From NCBI GenBank assembly GCA_023381255.1, contig JAMCTX010000023.1:1-40990 (forward strand): 40,990 nt of DNA, read 5' to 3'. The translations under genes and the position numbers were made by a program. The notes below the pieces were generated by a model. It saw only the letters and a list, made by a program, of their open reading frames with translations. It was not told where the DNA came from and searched no databases. This DNA is from Nitrososphaerota archaeon (lineage in GTDB: Archaea > Thermoproteota > Nitrososphaeria > Conexivisphaerales > UBA164). Numbering within the stretch: the first letter of the stretch is position 1; each line of letters starts with the position of its first letter. Shown piece by piece: positions 33,824 through 40,990 of this stretch.

Positions 33824-35000
33824 CTTTGCTCCATGTCCCTCTGATGACCCATACCGGTTCGCTGGGATTCCACTCCTCCATTCCCTTAAATTCATATTCC
33901 TTGATCATTTCATCTTTGACATCTATTCCCAGCCCGGGCTTCTTGCTTACCTGATAATACCCGTCAACCACAGGCGTGCCATTACCAACCAGGTCCCTTT
34001 TCCATTGGGGGAAGAAATCGTAAAATGATTCCTGTATTTCCAGATTGGGCACAGAAGCATCAAATTGTATTGTTGCTGCATTCTGCACCGGGCCAAATGC
34101 GTTGTGCGGCGCAAGCGTTATGCCGAACGACTCAGTCAGCGCAGCCACCTTCTTTATTTCAGTAAATCCGCCGATATTGCATATGTCCGGTTGCAAAATG
34201 TCAACAAGCCCTTCGTAAAGGTATTCCATTGCCTGTTCCTTCGAGATGATCCTCTCGCCCAGCGCTATCCTTATATCGGTTCTGCTGCGGTAATTTCTCA
34301 ACCCCATCAGGTCATTGGGGTGAACCGGTTCCTCCATAAAAAGAGGATCATACTGGCCAAGTTCGTCAGCGATCATTATGGCGGATTTTGCGTTGAACCT
34401 TCCGTGATGTTCAATCATCAGTTCCACGCCGTTCCCAACTCTTTCCCTTACTGCTCTTACTATTTCTGAACTGAGTTCAACCCCCTTCCTGTCTATCTTA
34501 TCATAATGGTCACCAAATGGGTCGAATTTCAGGGCCCTGTATCCCTTTTTGACAGTCTGGTCAGCCTTTTCCGCAAAATCATCAGGAGTTTTACAATCAC
34601 TGTACCATCCATTAGCGTAAACTGGCACCTTTTCCCTGTACACCCCTCCAAGCAGCTGGTGAACTGGAGCACCCAATGATTTACCAACTATGTCCCACAG
34701 CGCAATGTCAACCGCGCTATATGCGGAAGTTGATTCAAAGGAACTGTGCATGTAAAAATCGTTCTTTTCCCACTCAATCCTGTTTTTTTCAATTTCAAAT
34801 GGATCCAGACCCGAATACACTCTGCCTATTTCATCTATAGAATGCAGTACGGGCTCAGCCCTAAGAGTGGGTACAGCTTCACCATACCCCACAAGCCCAT
34901 CAGTTGTTTCAACTTTTACCAACACCATTACTGACGCCCAAGTCGCAGGTCCCTCTTTCTTACCAAGCACGTGCGCCCGCACGCTTTTTATTTTACTCAT
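33804..35000 (-). CDS. gluconate (or galactonate) dehydratase, enolase superfamily
   Basis: From ATG 35000 the protein is 398 aa. It dehydrates gluconate to 2-keto-3-deoxygluconate. Metal ligands of the mandelate-racemase subgroup are visible: Glu in LMIEHHGRFN, Glu in FMEEPVHP and Glu in ALGERI. A catalytic His is likely in the same HH segment and another in APHNAFGP. The start is set by a TATA box (35021-35031 on the minus strand) 26 bases upstream; the in-frame codon at 35021 would lie in the promoter. It completes the upper npED pathway with the convergent operon. Confidence 0.88.
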   Translation of the reverse strand: MSKIKSVRAHVLGKKEGPATWASVMVLVKVETTDGLVGYGEAVPTLRAEPVLHSIDEIGRVYSGLDPFEIEKNRIEWEKNDFYMHSSFESTSAYSAVDIALWDIVGKSLGAPVHQLLGGVYREKVPVYANGWYSDCKTPDDFAEKADQTVKKGYRALKFDPFGDHYDKIDRKGVELSSEIVRAVRERVGNGVELMIEHHGRFNAKSAIMIADELGQYDPLFMEEPVHPNDLMGLRNYRSRTDIRIALGERIISKEQAMEYLYEGLVDILQPDICNIGGFTEIKKVAALTESFGITLAPHNAFGPVQNAATIQFDASVPNLEIQESFYDFFPQWKRDLVGNGTPVVDGYYQVSKKPGLGIDVKDEMIKEYEFKGMEEWNPSEPVWVIRGTWSKAIDQPI

Positions 35001-35182
35001 AGTGAAATTATCCGCAGCCACTTATTTAAAGATAGATAAAAAACTCTAGAACAGGTGTTTTAAAGGCATACAACGGCTCCGCTAAATGGCAACACAAAAA
35101 GCAAATAATTTCAATTTATAATTAGGACATCCGAAATGGAAACCTTGGCAAAACTTATATCTGATAAATTGGTATTTTTGGC
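35001..35182. promoter_or_regulatory. divergent promoters: gluconate dehydratase and GT4 gene
   Basis: CTTTAAATAAG on the minus strand (35021-35031) and AAACTTATATCTG on the plus strand (35151-35163) each lie about 26 bases before their start codons (35000 and 35183). No gene is seen between them. Confidence 0.6.
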
Positions 35183-36511
35183 ATGATTTCTTTAACCGTT
35201 AATACACAAACCCCGCCCGTAAAAATAAACCTGACTTTTCAACAGCTTGTGGAGAAATACGGGGAACTTGACATGCCGATTGACCTTGGGCAGCTCAACC
35301 CCGAAGACATACAGACAACAGTTGGCGGTGTTTCCAGAATGATAATGCAGCTGGCAGATAGGCTGGGGCTAAACCCGATATGGGTTTCTCTGGGACCAGG
35401 TTACCCGCCAGAAGCGATTTATAAAAATGTAAAAATCTCCTTTGTTGACCTTGACCCGGAAAATTTAAACCGCTTTACCAGGTTTAAGGAAGGGCTGTAT
35501 ACAGCATCGCATGGACTTTCACATTATAAATTTAATCCAAAGGACTACATAGGGTACACAATTTACAACTGGAATTCGGCAAAAATACTGATGGAGAAGT
35601 TTGACAAAACCGATGTTTACTTTATAAATGATTTCCAGCAGCTCCTTGTAGGAGGCCTGATAGGTCCCTCTGCGCCAGCTGTGCTCTGGTATCATATACC
35701 TATGGTGCCTGAAAACCTTAATCCTGAAAACAGGGGATTTGTTAGGAGGTCGCTTGACGGGTTCGATACAGTAATACTAAGCACAAAGAGAGACCTGGAA
35801 GGCGTGGTAAGGCTTGGGTCAAGGGTAAAGGTGAAGCAAATTTACCCATTTATTGATCCCGACAGCCTGAATCCACCAGGCAGACATGTTGCACAGAGAG
35901 TTTCGGACAAGCTGGGCCTGAAGGGAGAAGACAAAAAAATACTGCTTGTGGGGCGCATGGACCCAATAAAGAGCCAAGATATAGCAATATCAGCGATCAG
36001 GGGGATAAATGCAAAGCTTATACTCGTTGGCAACGGCAGCTTCACTAGCACATCGCTGGGACACGACAAGGCGAGCACCTGGGCAAAAACTCTTAAAGAA
36101 TTGGCCAGGAAAGAGGGCGTTGAGGATAAAGTGGTATTTGCTGGATACCTGCCAGACGAAGAATTGAATGCACTATACGAGACATGCGACGCTGTAATTC
36201 TGCCGTCCAGAATCGAAGGTTTCGGGCTTTCAGTTTGCGAGGGATGGAAGTTCAAAAAACCAGTAGTTGTCAGCAAAGGCGCTGGAATTTCAGAGCTGAT
36301 CCTGGACGGTGTTAATGGATTTACATTTGATGCTGGAAATGCGGAAGGGTTGAAGGATTCAATAAACAAGGCGCTTGACGCTAAACCAGAAATGGGGGAA
36401 ATGGGTTATACGACCTTGGATCAATGGTGCAGCCTCAGGGCTAACAGCGAAAAAATTGAACAGGTAATGGAAGAAGCGTACTATTCATATAAGCCCAGAA
36501 CCTCTCCATAA
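35183..36511 (+). CDS. GT4 glycosyltransferase, trehalose-synthase/TreT- or TPS-like candidate
   Basis: The 442-aa GT-B protein has an N-terminal half with GGVSRMIMQLADRLGL, then VYFINDFQQLLVGGLIGPSA and WYHIPMVPE. This echoes the DYHL...FFLHIPFP logic of trehalose-phosphate synthases and the layout of TreT. The C-terminal half holds LLVGRMDPIKSQDIAI and the E-x7-E motif EGFGLSVCE. A disaccharide (trehalose or a related osmolyte) is a plausible product, fitting the neighbouring mechanosensitive channel and the nearby possible trehalase, but substrates cannot be read. Leaderless start from the TATA box at 35151-35163. Confidence 0.72.
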   Translation: MISLTVNTQTPPVKINLTFQQLVEKYGELDMPIDLGQLNPEDIQTTVGGVSRMIMQLADRLGLNPIWVSLGPGYPPEAIYKNVKISFVDLDPENLNRFTRFKEGLYTASHGLSHYKFNPKDYIGYTIYNWNSAKILMEKFDKTDVYFINDFQQLLVGGLIGPSAPAVLWYHIPMVPENLNPENRGFVRRSLDGFDTVILSTKRDLEGVVRLGSRVKVKQIYPFIDPDSLNPPGRHVAQRVSDKLGLKGEDKKILLVGRMDPIKSQDIAISAIRGINAKLILVGNGSFTSTSLGHDKASTWAKTLKELARKEGVEDKVVFAGYLPDEELNALYETCDAVILPSRIEGFGLSVCEGWKFKKPVVVSKGAGISELILDGVNGFTFDAGNAEGLKDSINKALDAKPEMGEMGYTTLDQWCSLRANSEKIEQVMEEAYYSYKPRTSP

Positions 36512-36554
36512 AAACAGAATATATTTATAAGATGGCTTCCAGCTTATGCCGTTT

Positions 36555-37421
36555 ATGAAAGAAGGCTTACTGAAGCTCTATCTGACATTTATACTTCTTG
36601 CGTCAGTACTTGCAATAATTTATGCCGTCACTTACATTGTTCCCATAATTCCCATAAAAGCCTACAGCATATTTAATGCAATAGTGCTTATAATAATCCT
36701 TTATATTGCCTTAAGGTTTCTGCTTTACCTTTTTGACCGCTGGATTAGCGGTATTGATCCTCACACGCGCAATACACTAAAGTTCCTGATTTCTATTGTA
36801 TGGTATGGAATCATGGGCATTGCCGTTGCGGCAGCTTTTGGAATTGACGTCAGTTCAATTATCCTTGGCTCAGCGTTTTTGTCCATAGTGCTTGGGCTGG
36901 CTTCGCAAACTGTGCTTTCCAACATAGTTGCCGGAATAGCCATACTGATTTCCGAACCAGTGAAAGTTGGTGACAGGATCACTATAGCAACCTGGCAGTT
37001 TGGAAACGTATTTCCATCTTACCCTCCAAAGTTTTTCTCCCAAGATATGCTGATAAACGGATACACTGGTACAATCAAAACAATAAAATTCATGTACACT
37101 ACCATGGCGGATGATGAAGGTGCTGTTGTGGTTATTCCAAACAGCATAGTTATCCAGTCGCTCGTCAGGCTGTATTCTGACACAATTTACACCACCGTCC
37201 GGTACCAGGTCAACAGCAACATAAATGCGAATGATGCGATCCGCAGGGTAAATGATGCAGTCAGCAGATGCGATGATGTAATACAGAAAGAAGTCCTTAT
37301 AGATGAAACCACGACAACTGGCTATGTAATAAAGGTGCTGGCAAAGTGCAAGGGAAACAGGCAGGATCTATGCAAGAGCAATATTTTAGGTAAAATAATA
37401 GAGGAGTTCTCTAAACCCTGA
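36555..37421 (+). CDS. MscS-family mechanosensitive channel
   Basis: From ATG 36555 the protein is 288 aa (an ATG at 36546 is also in frame; TTTATAAG at 36524-36531 is 27 bases before 36555 and favours it). Three membrane helices end in the pore helix SSIILGSAFLSIVLGLASQT, followed by the beta domain VLSNIVAGIAILISEPVKVGDR and VVVIPNSIV, the two best family signatures. The beta domain holds an insertion of about 20 residues (ATWQFGNVFPSYPPKFFSQD). It releases solutes on hypo-osmotic shock. Located 44 bases after the GT4 gene and overlaps the convergent oxidoreductase gene by 11 bases. Confidence 0.88.
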   Translation: MKEGLLKLYLTFILLASVLAIIYAVTYIVPIIPIKAYSIFNAIVLIIILYIALRFLLYLFDRWISGIDPHTRNTLKFLISIVWYGIMGIAVAAAFGIDVSSIILGSAFLSIVLGLASQTVLSNIVAGIAILISEPVKVGDRITIATWQFGNVFPSYPPKFFSQDMLINGYTGTIKTIKFMYTTMADDEGAVVVIPNSIVIQSLVRLYSDTIYTTVRYQVNSNINANDAIRRVNDAVSRCDDVIQKEVLIDETTTTGYVIKVLAKCKGNRQDLCKSNILGKIIEEFSKP

Positions 37422-37893
37422 CGGGCAATTCCTTGTAGTACTTCCTTGCATCCCTTACGGCGTCGTATATCTGGTAATATGTGCCGCACCTGCATATAAC
37501 GCCGCTGAGCTCCTTCTTCAGATCCTCGCCGTCAATTTCAGGGTCCCTGCTCAGCACATAGTGCGAAGTGACAACAAATGCGGGCGTGCAGAACCCGCAC
37601 TGCATTGCTCCGTGCTCCACAAACGATTCCTGAAGCTTCCTTGCCCTCTCATCAGAGTAAAGCCCCTCCGCTGTCACCACCTCCTTCCCATCAGCCTCCA
37701 CAGCAAGGGTCATGCAGCTCTTTACAGGCAATCCGTTGAGAAGAACAGTGCACAGGCCGCACTCACCCCTCCAGCATGCCGCCTTCACGTTTGTGACGCC
37801 AAGCTTGTCCCTGAGGACGTTAAGCAGAAGCTCGTTGTCCTCCACGGTTGCCTCCCTTGAAAGGCCGTTCGCGGTTATGGTTATGGTCCTCAT
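37411..37893 (-). CDS. molybdenum hydroxylase small subunit, 2x[2Fe-2S]
   Basis: The 160-aa subunit (ATG 37893; a longer frame to 37935 would overlap the preceding gene) has the plant-type cluster cysteines in CWRGECGLCTVLLNG...SC. The second-cluster cysteines lie in CGFCTPAF and CRCGTYYQI. It passes electrons from the molybdenum centre to FAD. One base separates it from the medium-subunit stop. It belongs to the xanthine oxidase/CO dehydrogenase/aldehyde oxidoreductase family and is the last gene of a large-medium-small operon. Confidence 0.93.
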   Translation of the reverse strand: MRTITITANGLSREATVEDNELLLNVLRDKLGVTNVKAACWRGECGLCTVLLNGLPVKSCMTLAVEADGKEVVTAEGLYSDERARKLQESFVEHGAMQCGFCTPAFVVTSHYVLSRDPEIDGEDLKKELSGVICRCGTYYQIYDAVRDARKYYKELPVRV

Positions 37894-37894
37894 T

Positions 37895-38752
37895 TCAGGC
37901 GCCCCCAAATAGATCCTTAAGAGCGCGAGCAACAACCATTTTAGAAATCTTCATCCTGAACTCTGAACTGGAAAGCATGTCGCTCATCGGTTCAAGCCTG
38001 TCATCAAAGGTCTTCCATACGCCTCTGATATTTTTCTCAACAGATTCGCCCCATTTCCATTCAACAGTTGACTGATTAAAAATTCTTGGGGATTCTGCAA
38101 CAGCTCCCATTACAATGGTTAACTCTTTGCTTTTGGGATTAACATTAACAGATGCTGATGCTATGCTGTATTCGCTGCCGCTTGAGAATTTGACATAGGT
38201 GCTGTTCCCTCCACTTTCAGGGATGGATATTCCCGTAATTATTTCTCCGCTGTCTATTGACAGCTCCCCTGTGCCTTTAATAAGCTGTGATACTGGTATG
38301 TCTCTGGTGCCCTTCTTTCCCGCAACGTGAGCGTAAGCGCCAAGAGAAATAAGAGCCGGCGGAGCATCTACCCATGGTATAGCCTCGCATGTGTCGCCCA
38401 CTAGCGTAGCGCTTTGCCTGATGATGGGGTCGGCAATGGATGACACTGCTTCATGCAGCGCCATCAGTTTCAGGTTCCTCATTTCCTCAAGCCTCCTGAG
38501 CGTTACGGTTGCCCCTATGCGAAGATAACCGTCTGATTCCTGTACCATGCCTAATTCCGGTATTCCCTTAAGGTCAACAAGATAACTGGCAGACGTAAGC
38601 CTTTCTTTCATAAAAGCTATTATGCCAATCCCCCCGGCCTTGACTTTTGCGTCGTCGCCGTATTTTTCGAGCAACTCAATGGCTTCAGATATGCTGTTTG
38701 GCTTCAAATATGAAAACTTGGGAATGGTCATGTACGGACTGCCAAAGCTCAT
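37895..38752 (-). CDS. molybdenum hydroxylase medium (FAD) subunit
   Basis: The 285-aa subunit begins IPKFSYLKPNSISEAIELLE and carries FAD-binding motifs equivalent to AGGxS and TIGGD as AGGIGIIAF and ATLVGDTCEAIPWVDAPPAL. Both motifs differ from consensus: His/Ser of AGGHS is replaced by Ile-Gly, and TxGG by TLVGD. FAD binding is therefore likely but may be altered. Its ATG overlaps the large-subunit stop by four bases (ATGA). Confidence 0.88.
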   Translation of the reverse strand: MSFGSPYMTIPKFSYLKPNSISEAIELLEKYGDDAKVKAGGIGIIAFMKERLTSASYLVDLKGIPELGMVQESDGYLRIGATVTLRRLEEMRNLKLMALHEAVSSIADPIIRQSATLVGDTCEAIPWVDAPPALISLGAYAHVAGKKGTRDIPVSQLIKGTGELSIDSGEIITGISIPESGGNSTYVKFSSGSEYSIASASVNVNPKSKELTIVMGAVAESPRIFNQSTVEWKWGESVEKNIRGVWKTFDDRLEPMSDMLSSSEFRMKISKMVVARALKDLFGGA

Positions 38753-40990
38753 ATCTTCTGCACCTCCTTTAACTTTACAAATTGTGTTTCAGCCCTTTCT
38801 ATCAGCTCTGGCTTCTGCTCCCTTATTGCCCTCCACAGCTTCTCAGCGGTTATCGGGAGCTCGTTCACCTTCACCCCTATGGCCCTGTATATCGCGTTTG
38901 CTATAGCAGGTGCTACTGCAATCATAACGTGCTCGCCTATTCCCCTGGCACCAAATGGACCATCACCCTGGGGCGTTTCCAATATTATTTTGTCAATCTT
39001 CCCGCCGACGTCCTTCATTCTTGGCACATAATAGTGCGTAAAGTTGGGGTTTAGCACCCATCCCTGATCATCGAACTTTATTTCCTCAAACAGCGCGGAA
39101 CCCATGCCCATTATGAACCCGCCGTCCATCTGACATTCAAGCATAAGCTTGTCAATTGCCCTGCCAACGTCAAAAACCTGCACCGCCTTTATTACCTTAA
39201 TATCAAATGTCAGCAGGTCTATCTCAAGCTCAACGCCGGTGCCGCCATATGTGTGGAATACGGTGTTTGACCCATGCCCGCTCGAGTCCAGGAACGTGTT
39301 GAGAACAGGCGCGTAGCTGCCCCTTCCAATTACCGGAGAGCCGATGGTAGTGCCGTCCGGGTATGTGTAGCCCATCGCAAACTCCCTTATCTCCTTCCTT
39401 ATCCACGGATGTGTTATTGAATAGGCGTATCCACCTGACACTTCGACATCTTCAACGGGAACCTTGAACACCCTGGAAGCGGTGTCCCTTATCTGAGCCT
39501 TTGCGTCTTCTATAGCCCTCAGGAGGGCTGTGCCGTCGGAGAACAGGCCCCTGCTGCCCACAGTCTGCCAGGTGTACGGGTTTGTGTCCGTGCTCACCAT
39601 CTCAAGCTGGTTAATCTTCACCATTTCAAGTGGAATGCCGAAGCCCTCTGCCGCTATAATTGCAAGCGAAGTTGGCGTCCCCTGGCCCATGCTGCCGTTG
39701 CCAGTCAGCACGTCAACGGTGCCGTCCTCGTTCAGCTTTACCATTGCAGAAGCGCCAGCGCTTGGAGGCTGGGAAGGCGCCTTGACAAGCAGCGATATAC
39801 CCTTGGCCCTCACCTTCCAGGGCTCCGATGGCTTTTCAACGTGGCTTATGTCAATTGCCCTGGCAAGCTCCTGCAGCACCTTCTGGGGGTCTCCCTCGTC
39901 CTGCCTTACCCTGTCTCCTGTTGCCCTCACTGATTCGCCTGGCCTGAGCAGGTTTATGCGCCTTATCTCCACCGGGTCGATGCCGAGCCTGCTTGCAGCC
40001 CTGTCAAGGATCTGCTCCAGGGGCCAGTGGTTCTCCGGGTGGCCGAACCCCCTCATCGCTGTGGTGGGTATCTTGTTTGTGTAAACCGCAAGGGACCTTA
40101 CGTGAACATTGGGTATGTCGTATGCGCCGTCGGCTGAATAGCCCGCAGTCCTTGCTACGTTTATGGTGTAATCCGCATAAGCCCCGGCGTCAAGGATGAA
40201 CTCTGCCTGGTATGCGATGAACCTGCCGTCCCTTGTGAATCCTGCCTTAACTTTGGCCAGGAAGCCGTCCCTTGACGGGGCTGAAATCATCTGCTCGGCC
40301 CTGCTGAGGACAAGCTTTACCGGCCTGTTGCCCGCCTTCCTTGACAGCAGGGCAACTAGAGGCTCCCAGCCAAGGCCCGCCTTCAGGCCGAACCCACCTC
40401 CTGCAGGGGGGGCGTGCACAATAACCCTGTTCACGGGCACCATGAGGGCATCAGCCGCCAAGTATCTGGTAGAAAATGGCGACTGGATGCTTGTCCACAG
40501 CTCTATGTAGTTGTCAAACCTCCACCATGCAAGCACGTTCTGCGTTTCAAGAGCCGCGTGGCTTATCTGCGGAAGCATGAACGTGTCCTCTATCACCGCA
40601 TATGCGCCTTTCAGCGCCTCCTCCGCGTCACCGTGCTTGAGCTCGAATACGTTTGCTATGTTTGTTCCCGGAACCGGCTTGAACCCGGGGAACACCCTGT
40701 ACTCACCGAGCTTTTCGTGGATCAGCGGCGAATCCTTTTCCATTGCCCTCTCCACTGTGAGCACTGGCTCAAGCTGCTCGTACTCCACGCTTACCTTTTC
40801 AGCCGCCTCCTCCGCAGCTTGCAGCGAATCGGCAACAACCGCGGCAACTGGATGCCCGACCCACCTTACCTTGTCCACGGCAAGCACGTCCCTGTCGGAA
40901 AGGTAAAGGCCGAGCCTGTACGGGAAGTCCCTGCCCGTTGCTATGTTTACAACGCCCTTTACCTTCATTGCCTCTGTAATATCAATGCCC
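38749..40990 (-). CDS. molybdenum hydroxylase large (molybdopterin) subunit, 5' end outside window
   Basis: The frame is open to the right edge (GIDITEA precedes Met at 40968), so the N-terminus, perhaps 40-60 residues, is missing. About 746 residues are visible. Motifs include VGHPVAAVVADSLQAAEEAA, GGGFGLKAG (molybdenum-cofactor region), TTAMRGFGHPE, and the catalytic Glu in ARGIGEHV near the end. The CO dehydrogenase active-site loop with a copper-binding Cys (AYxCSFR) is absent; TTAMRGFG is the aldehyde/xanthine type. In Sulfolobus a related three-subunit enzyme oxidises glyceraldehyde. Being near the npED genes, the same substrate is a reasonable guess. Confidence 0.9.
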   Translation of the reverse strand, partial: GIDITEAMKVKGVVNIATGRDFPYRLGLYLSDRDVLAVDKVRWVGHPVAAVVADSLQAAEEAAEKVSVEYEQLEPVLTVERAMEKDSPLIHEKLGEYRVFPGFKPVPGTNIANVFELKHGDAEEALKGAYAVIEDTFMLPQISHAALETQNVLAWWRFDNYIELWTSIQSPFSTRYLAADALMVPVNRVIVHAPPAGGGFGLKAGLGWEPLVALLSRKAGNRPVKLVLSRAEQMISAPSRDGFLAKVKAGFTRDGRFIAYQAEFILDAGAYADYTINVARTAGYSADGAYDIPNVHVRSLAVYTNKIPTTAMRGFGHPENHWPLEQILDRAASRLGIDPVEIRRINLLRPGESVRATGDRVRQDEGDPQKVLQELARAIDISHVEKPSEPWKVRAKGISLLVKAPSQPPSAGASAMVKLNEDGTVDVLTGNGSMGQGTPTSLAIIAAEGFGIPLEMVKINQLEMVSTDTNPYTWQTVGSRGLFSDGTALLRAIEDAKAQIRDTASRVFKVPVEDVEVSGGYAYSITHPWIRKEIREFAMGYTYPDGTTIGSPVIGRGSYAPVLNTFLDSSGHGSNTVFHTYGGTGVELEIDLLTFDIKVIKAVQVFDVGRAIDKLMLECQMDGGFIMGMGSALFEEIKFDDQGWVLNPNFTHYYVPRMKDVGGKIDKIILETPQGDGPFGARGIGEHVMIAVAPAIANAIYRAIGVKVNELPITAEKLWRAIREQKPELIERAETQFVKLKEVQKI

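Noticed and set aside
37411-37935. Longer start for the [2Fe-2S] subunit
   Set aside because: It would overlap the FAD-subunit gene by about 40 bases; ATG 37893 gives the normal MRTITIT start and a one-base gap.
38749-40990. Carbon monoxide dehydrogenase
   Set aside because: The large subunit lacks the AYxCSFR copper-Cys loop that marks true CO dehydrogenases; TTAMRGFG points to the aldehyde/xanthine type.

Overview
The window reads as chromosome of a Thermoplasmatales-type euryarchaeon. Reasons: archaeal uL1/uL10 genes, a class II HMG-CoA reductase, the non-phosphorylative Entner-Doudoroff (npED) enzyme set in the Thermoplasma/Picrophilus style, heavy AGG/AGA arginine use, and more than a dozen genes with a TATA box about 26-28 bases before the start codon (leaderless transcripts). 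The genus cannot be fixed from the sequence alone.

Layout. (1) 1-3800 is an accessory, visibly AT-rich left edge. A minus-strand two-gene operon encodes a 95-aa protein and a large protein (635 aa visible, running off the window). My reading of the large protein is TrmB-like winged helix + PLD-like sensor + kinase-fold domain with an inserted OB-like module and an intact HGDLHxxN motif. A decayed IS5/ISH1-type insertion sequence (1046 bp, 8-bp target duplication) sits immediately upstream of this operon, followed by fragments of an older transposase and of a membrane-anchored surface protein. (2) 3800-5430 holds a radical SAM gene, a TnpB 3'-end/omega-RNA-like relic, and a decayed membrane-anchored winged-helix regulator. 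(3) 5430-12800 holds membrane proteins and MFS carriers, a NifX-like protein, a frameshifted RecA/KaiC/GvpD-like ATPase, a DUF302 protein, a sugar-acid-type MFS carrier facing a DHDPS/NAL-family aldolase, and a nitrilase-family amidase. (4) 12800-22400 is core housekeeping: uL10, uL1, tRNA-Asp, a peroxiredoxin, an SDR, HMG-CoA reductase, an ADP-forming acyl-CoA synthetase and a thioesterase. (5) 22400-41000 is a carbohydrate island. It contains a glycogen operon (debranching enzyme, GT4 synthase, GH57), two GH15 glucoamylase/trehalase-type enzymes, the npED operon (glyceraldehyde dehydrogenase, KDG aldolase, glucose dehydrogenase) facing gluconate dehydratase, a GT4 disaccharide-type synthase beside an MscS channel, and a three-subunit molybdenum aldehyde oxidoreductase cut by the right edge.

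How the genes work together (inference from families and order): GH57, debranching enzyme and GH15 enzymes would release glucose from stored or external glucan. Glucose dehydrogenase and gluconate dehydratase make 2-keto-3-deoxygluconate, KDG aldolase splits it to pyruvate and glyceraldehyde, and glyceraldehyde is oxidised to glycerate by the NADP-type aldehyde dehydrogenase and/or the molybdenum enzyme. The ADP-forming synthetase can conserve energy from acyl-CoA.

The strongest candidate for an undescribed system is the left-edge sensor-kinase fusion operon. All family assignments are from motif recognition; no database search was run.
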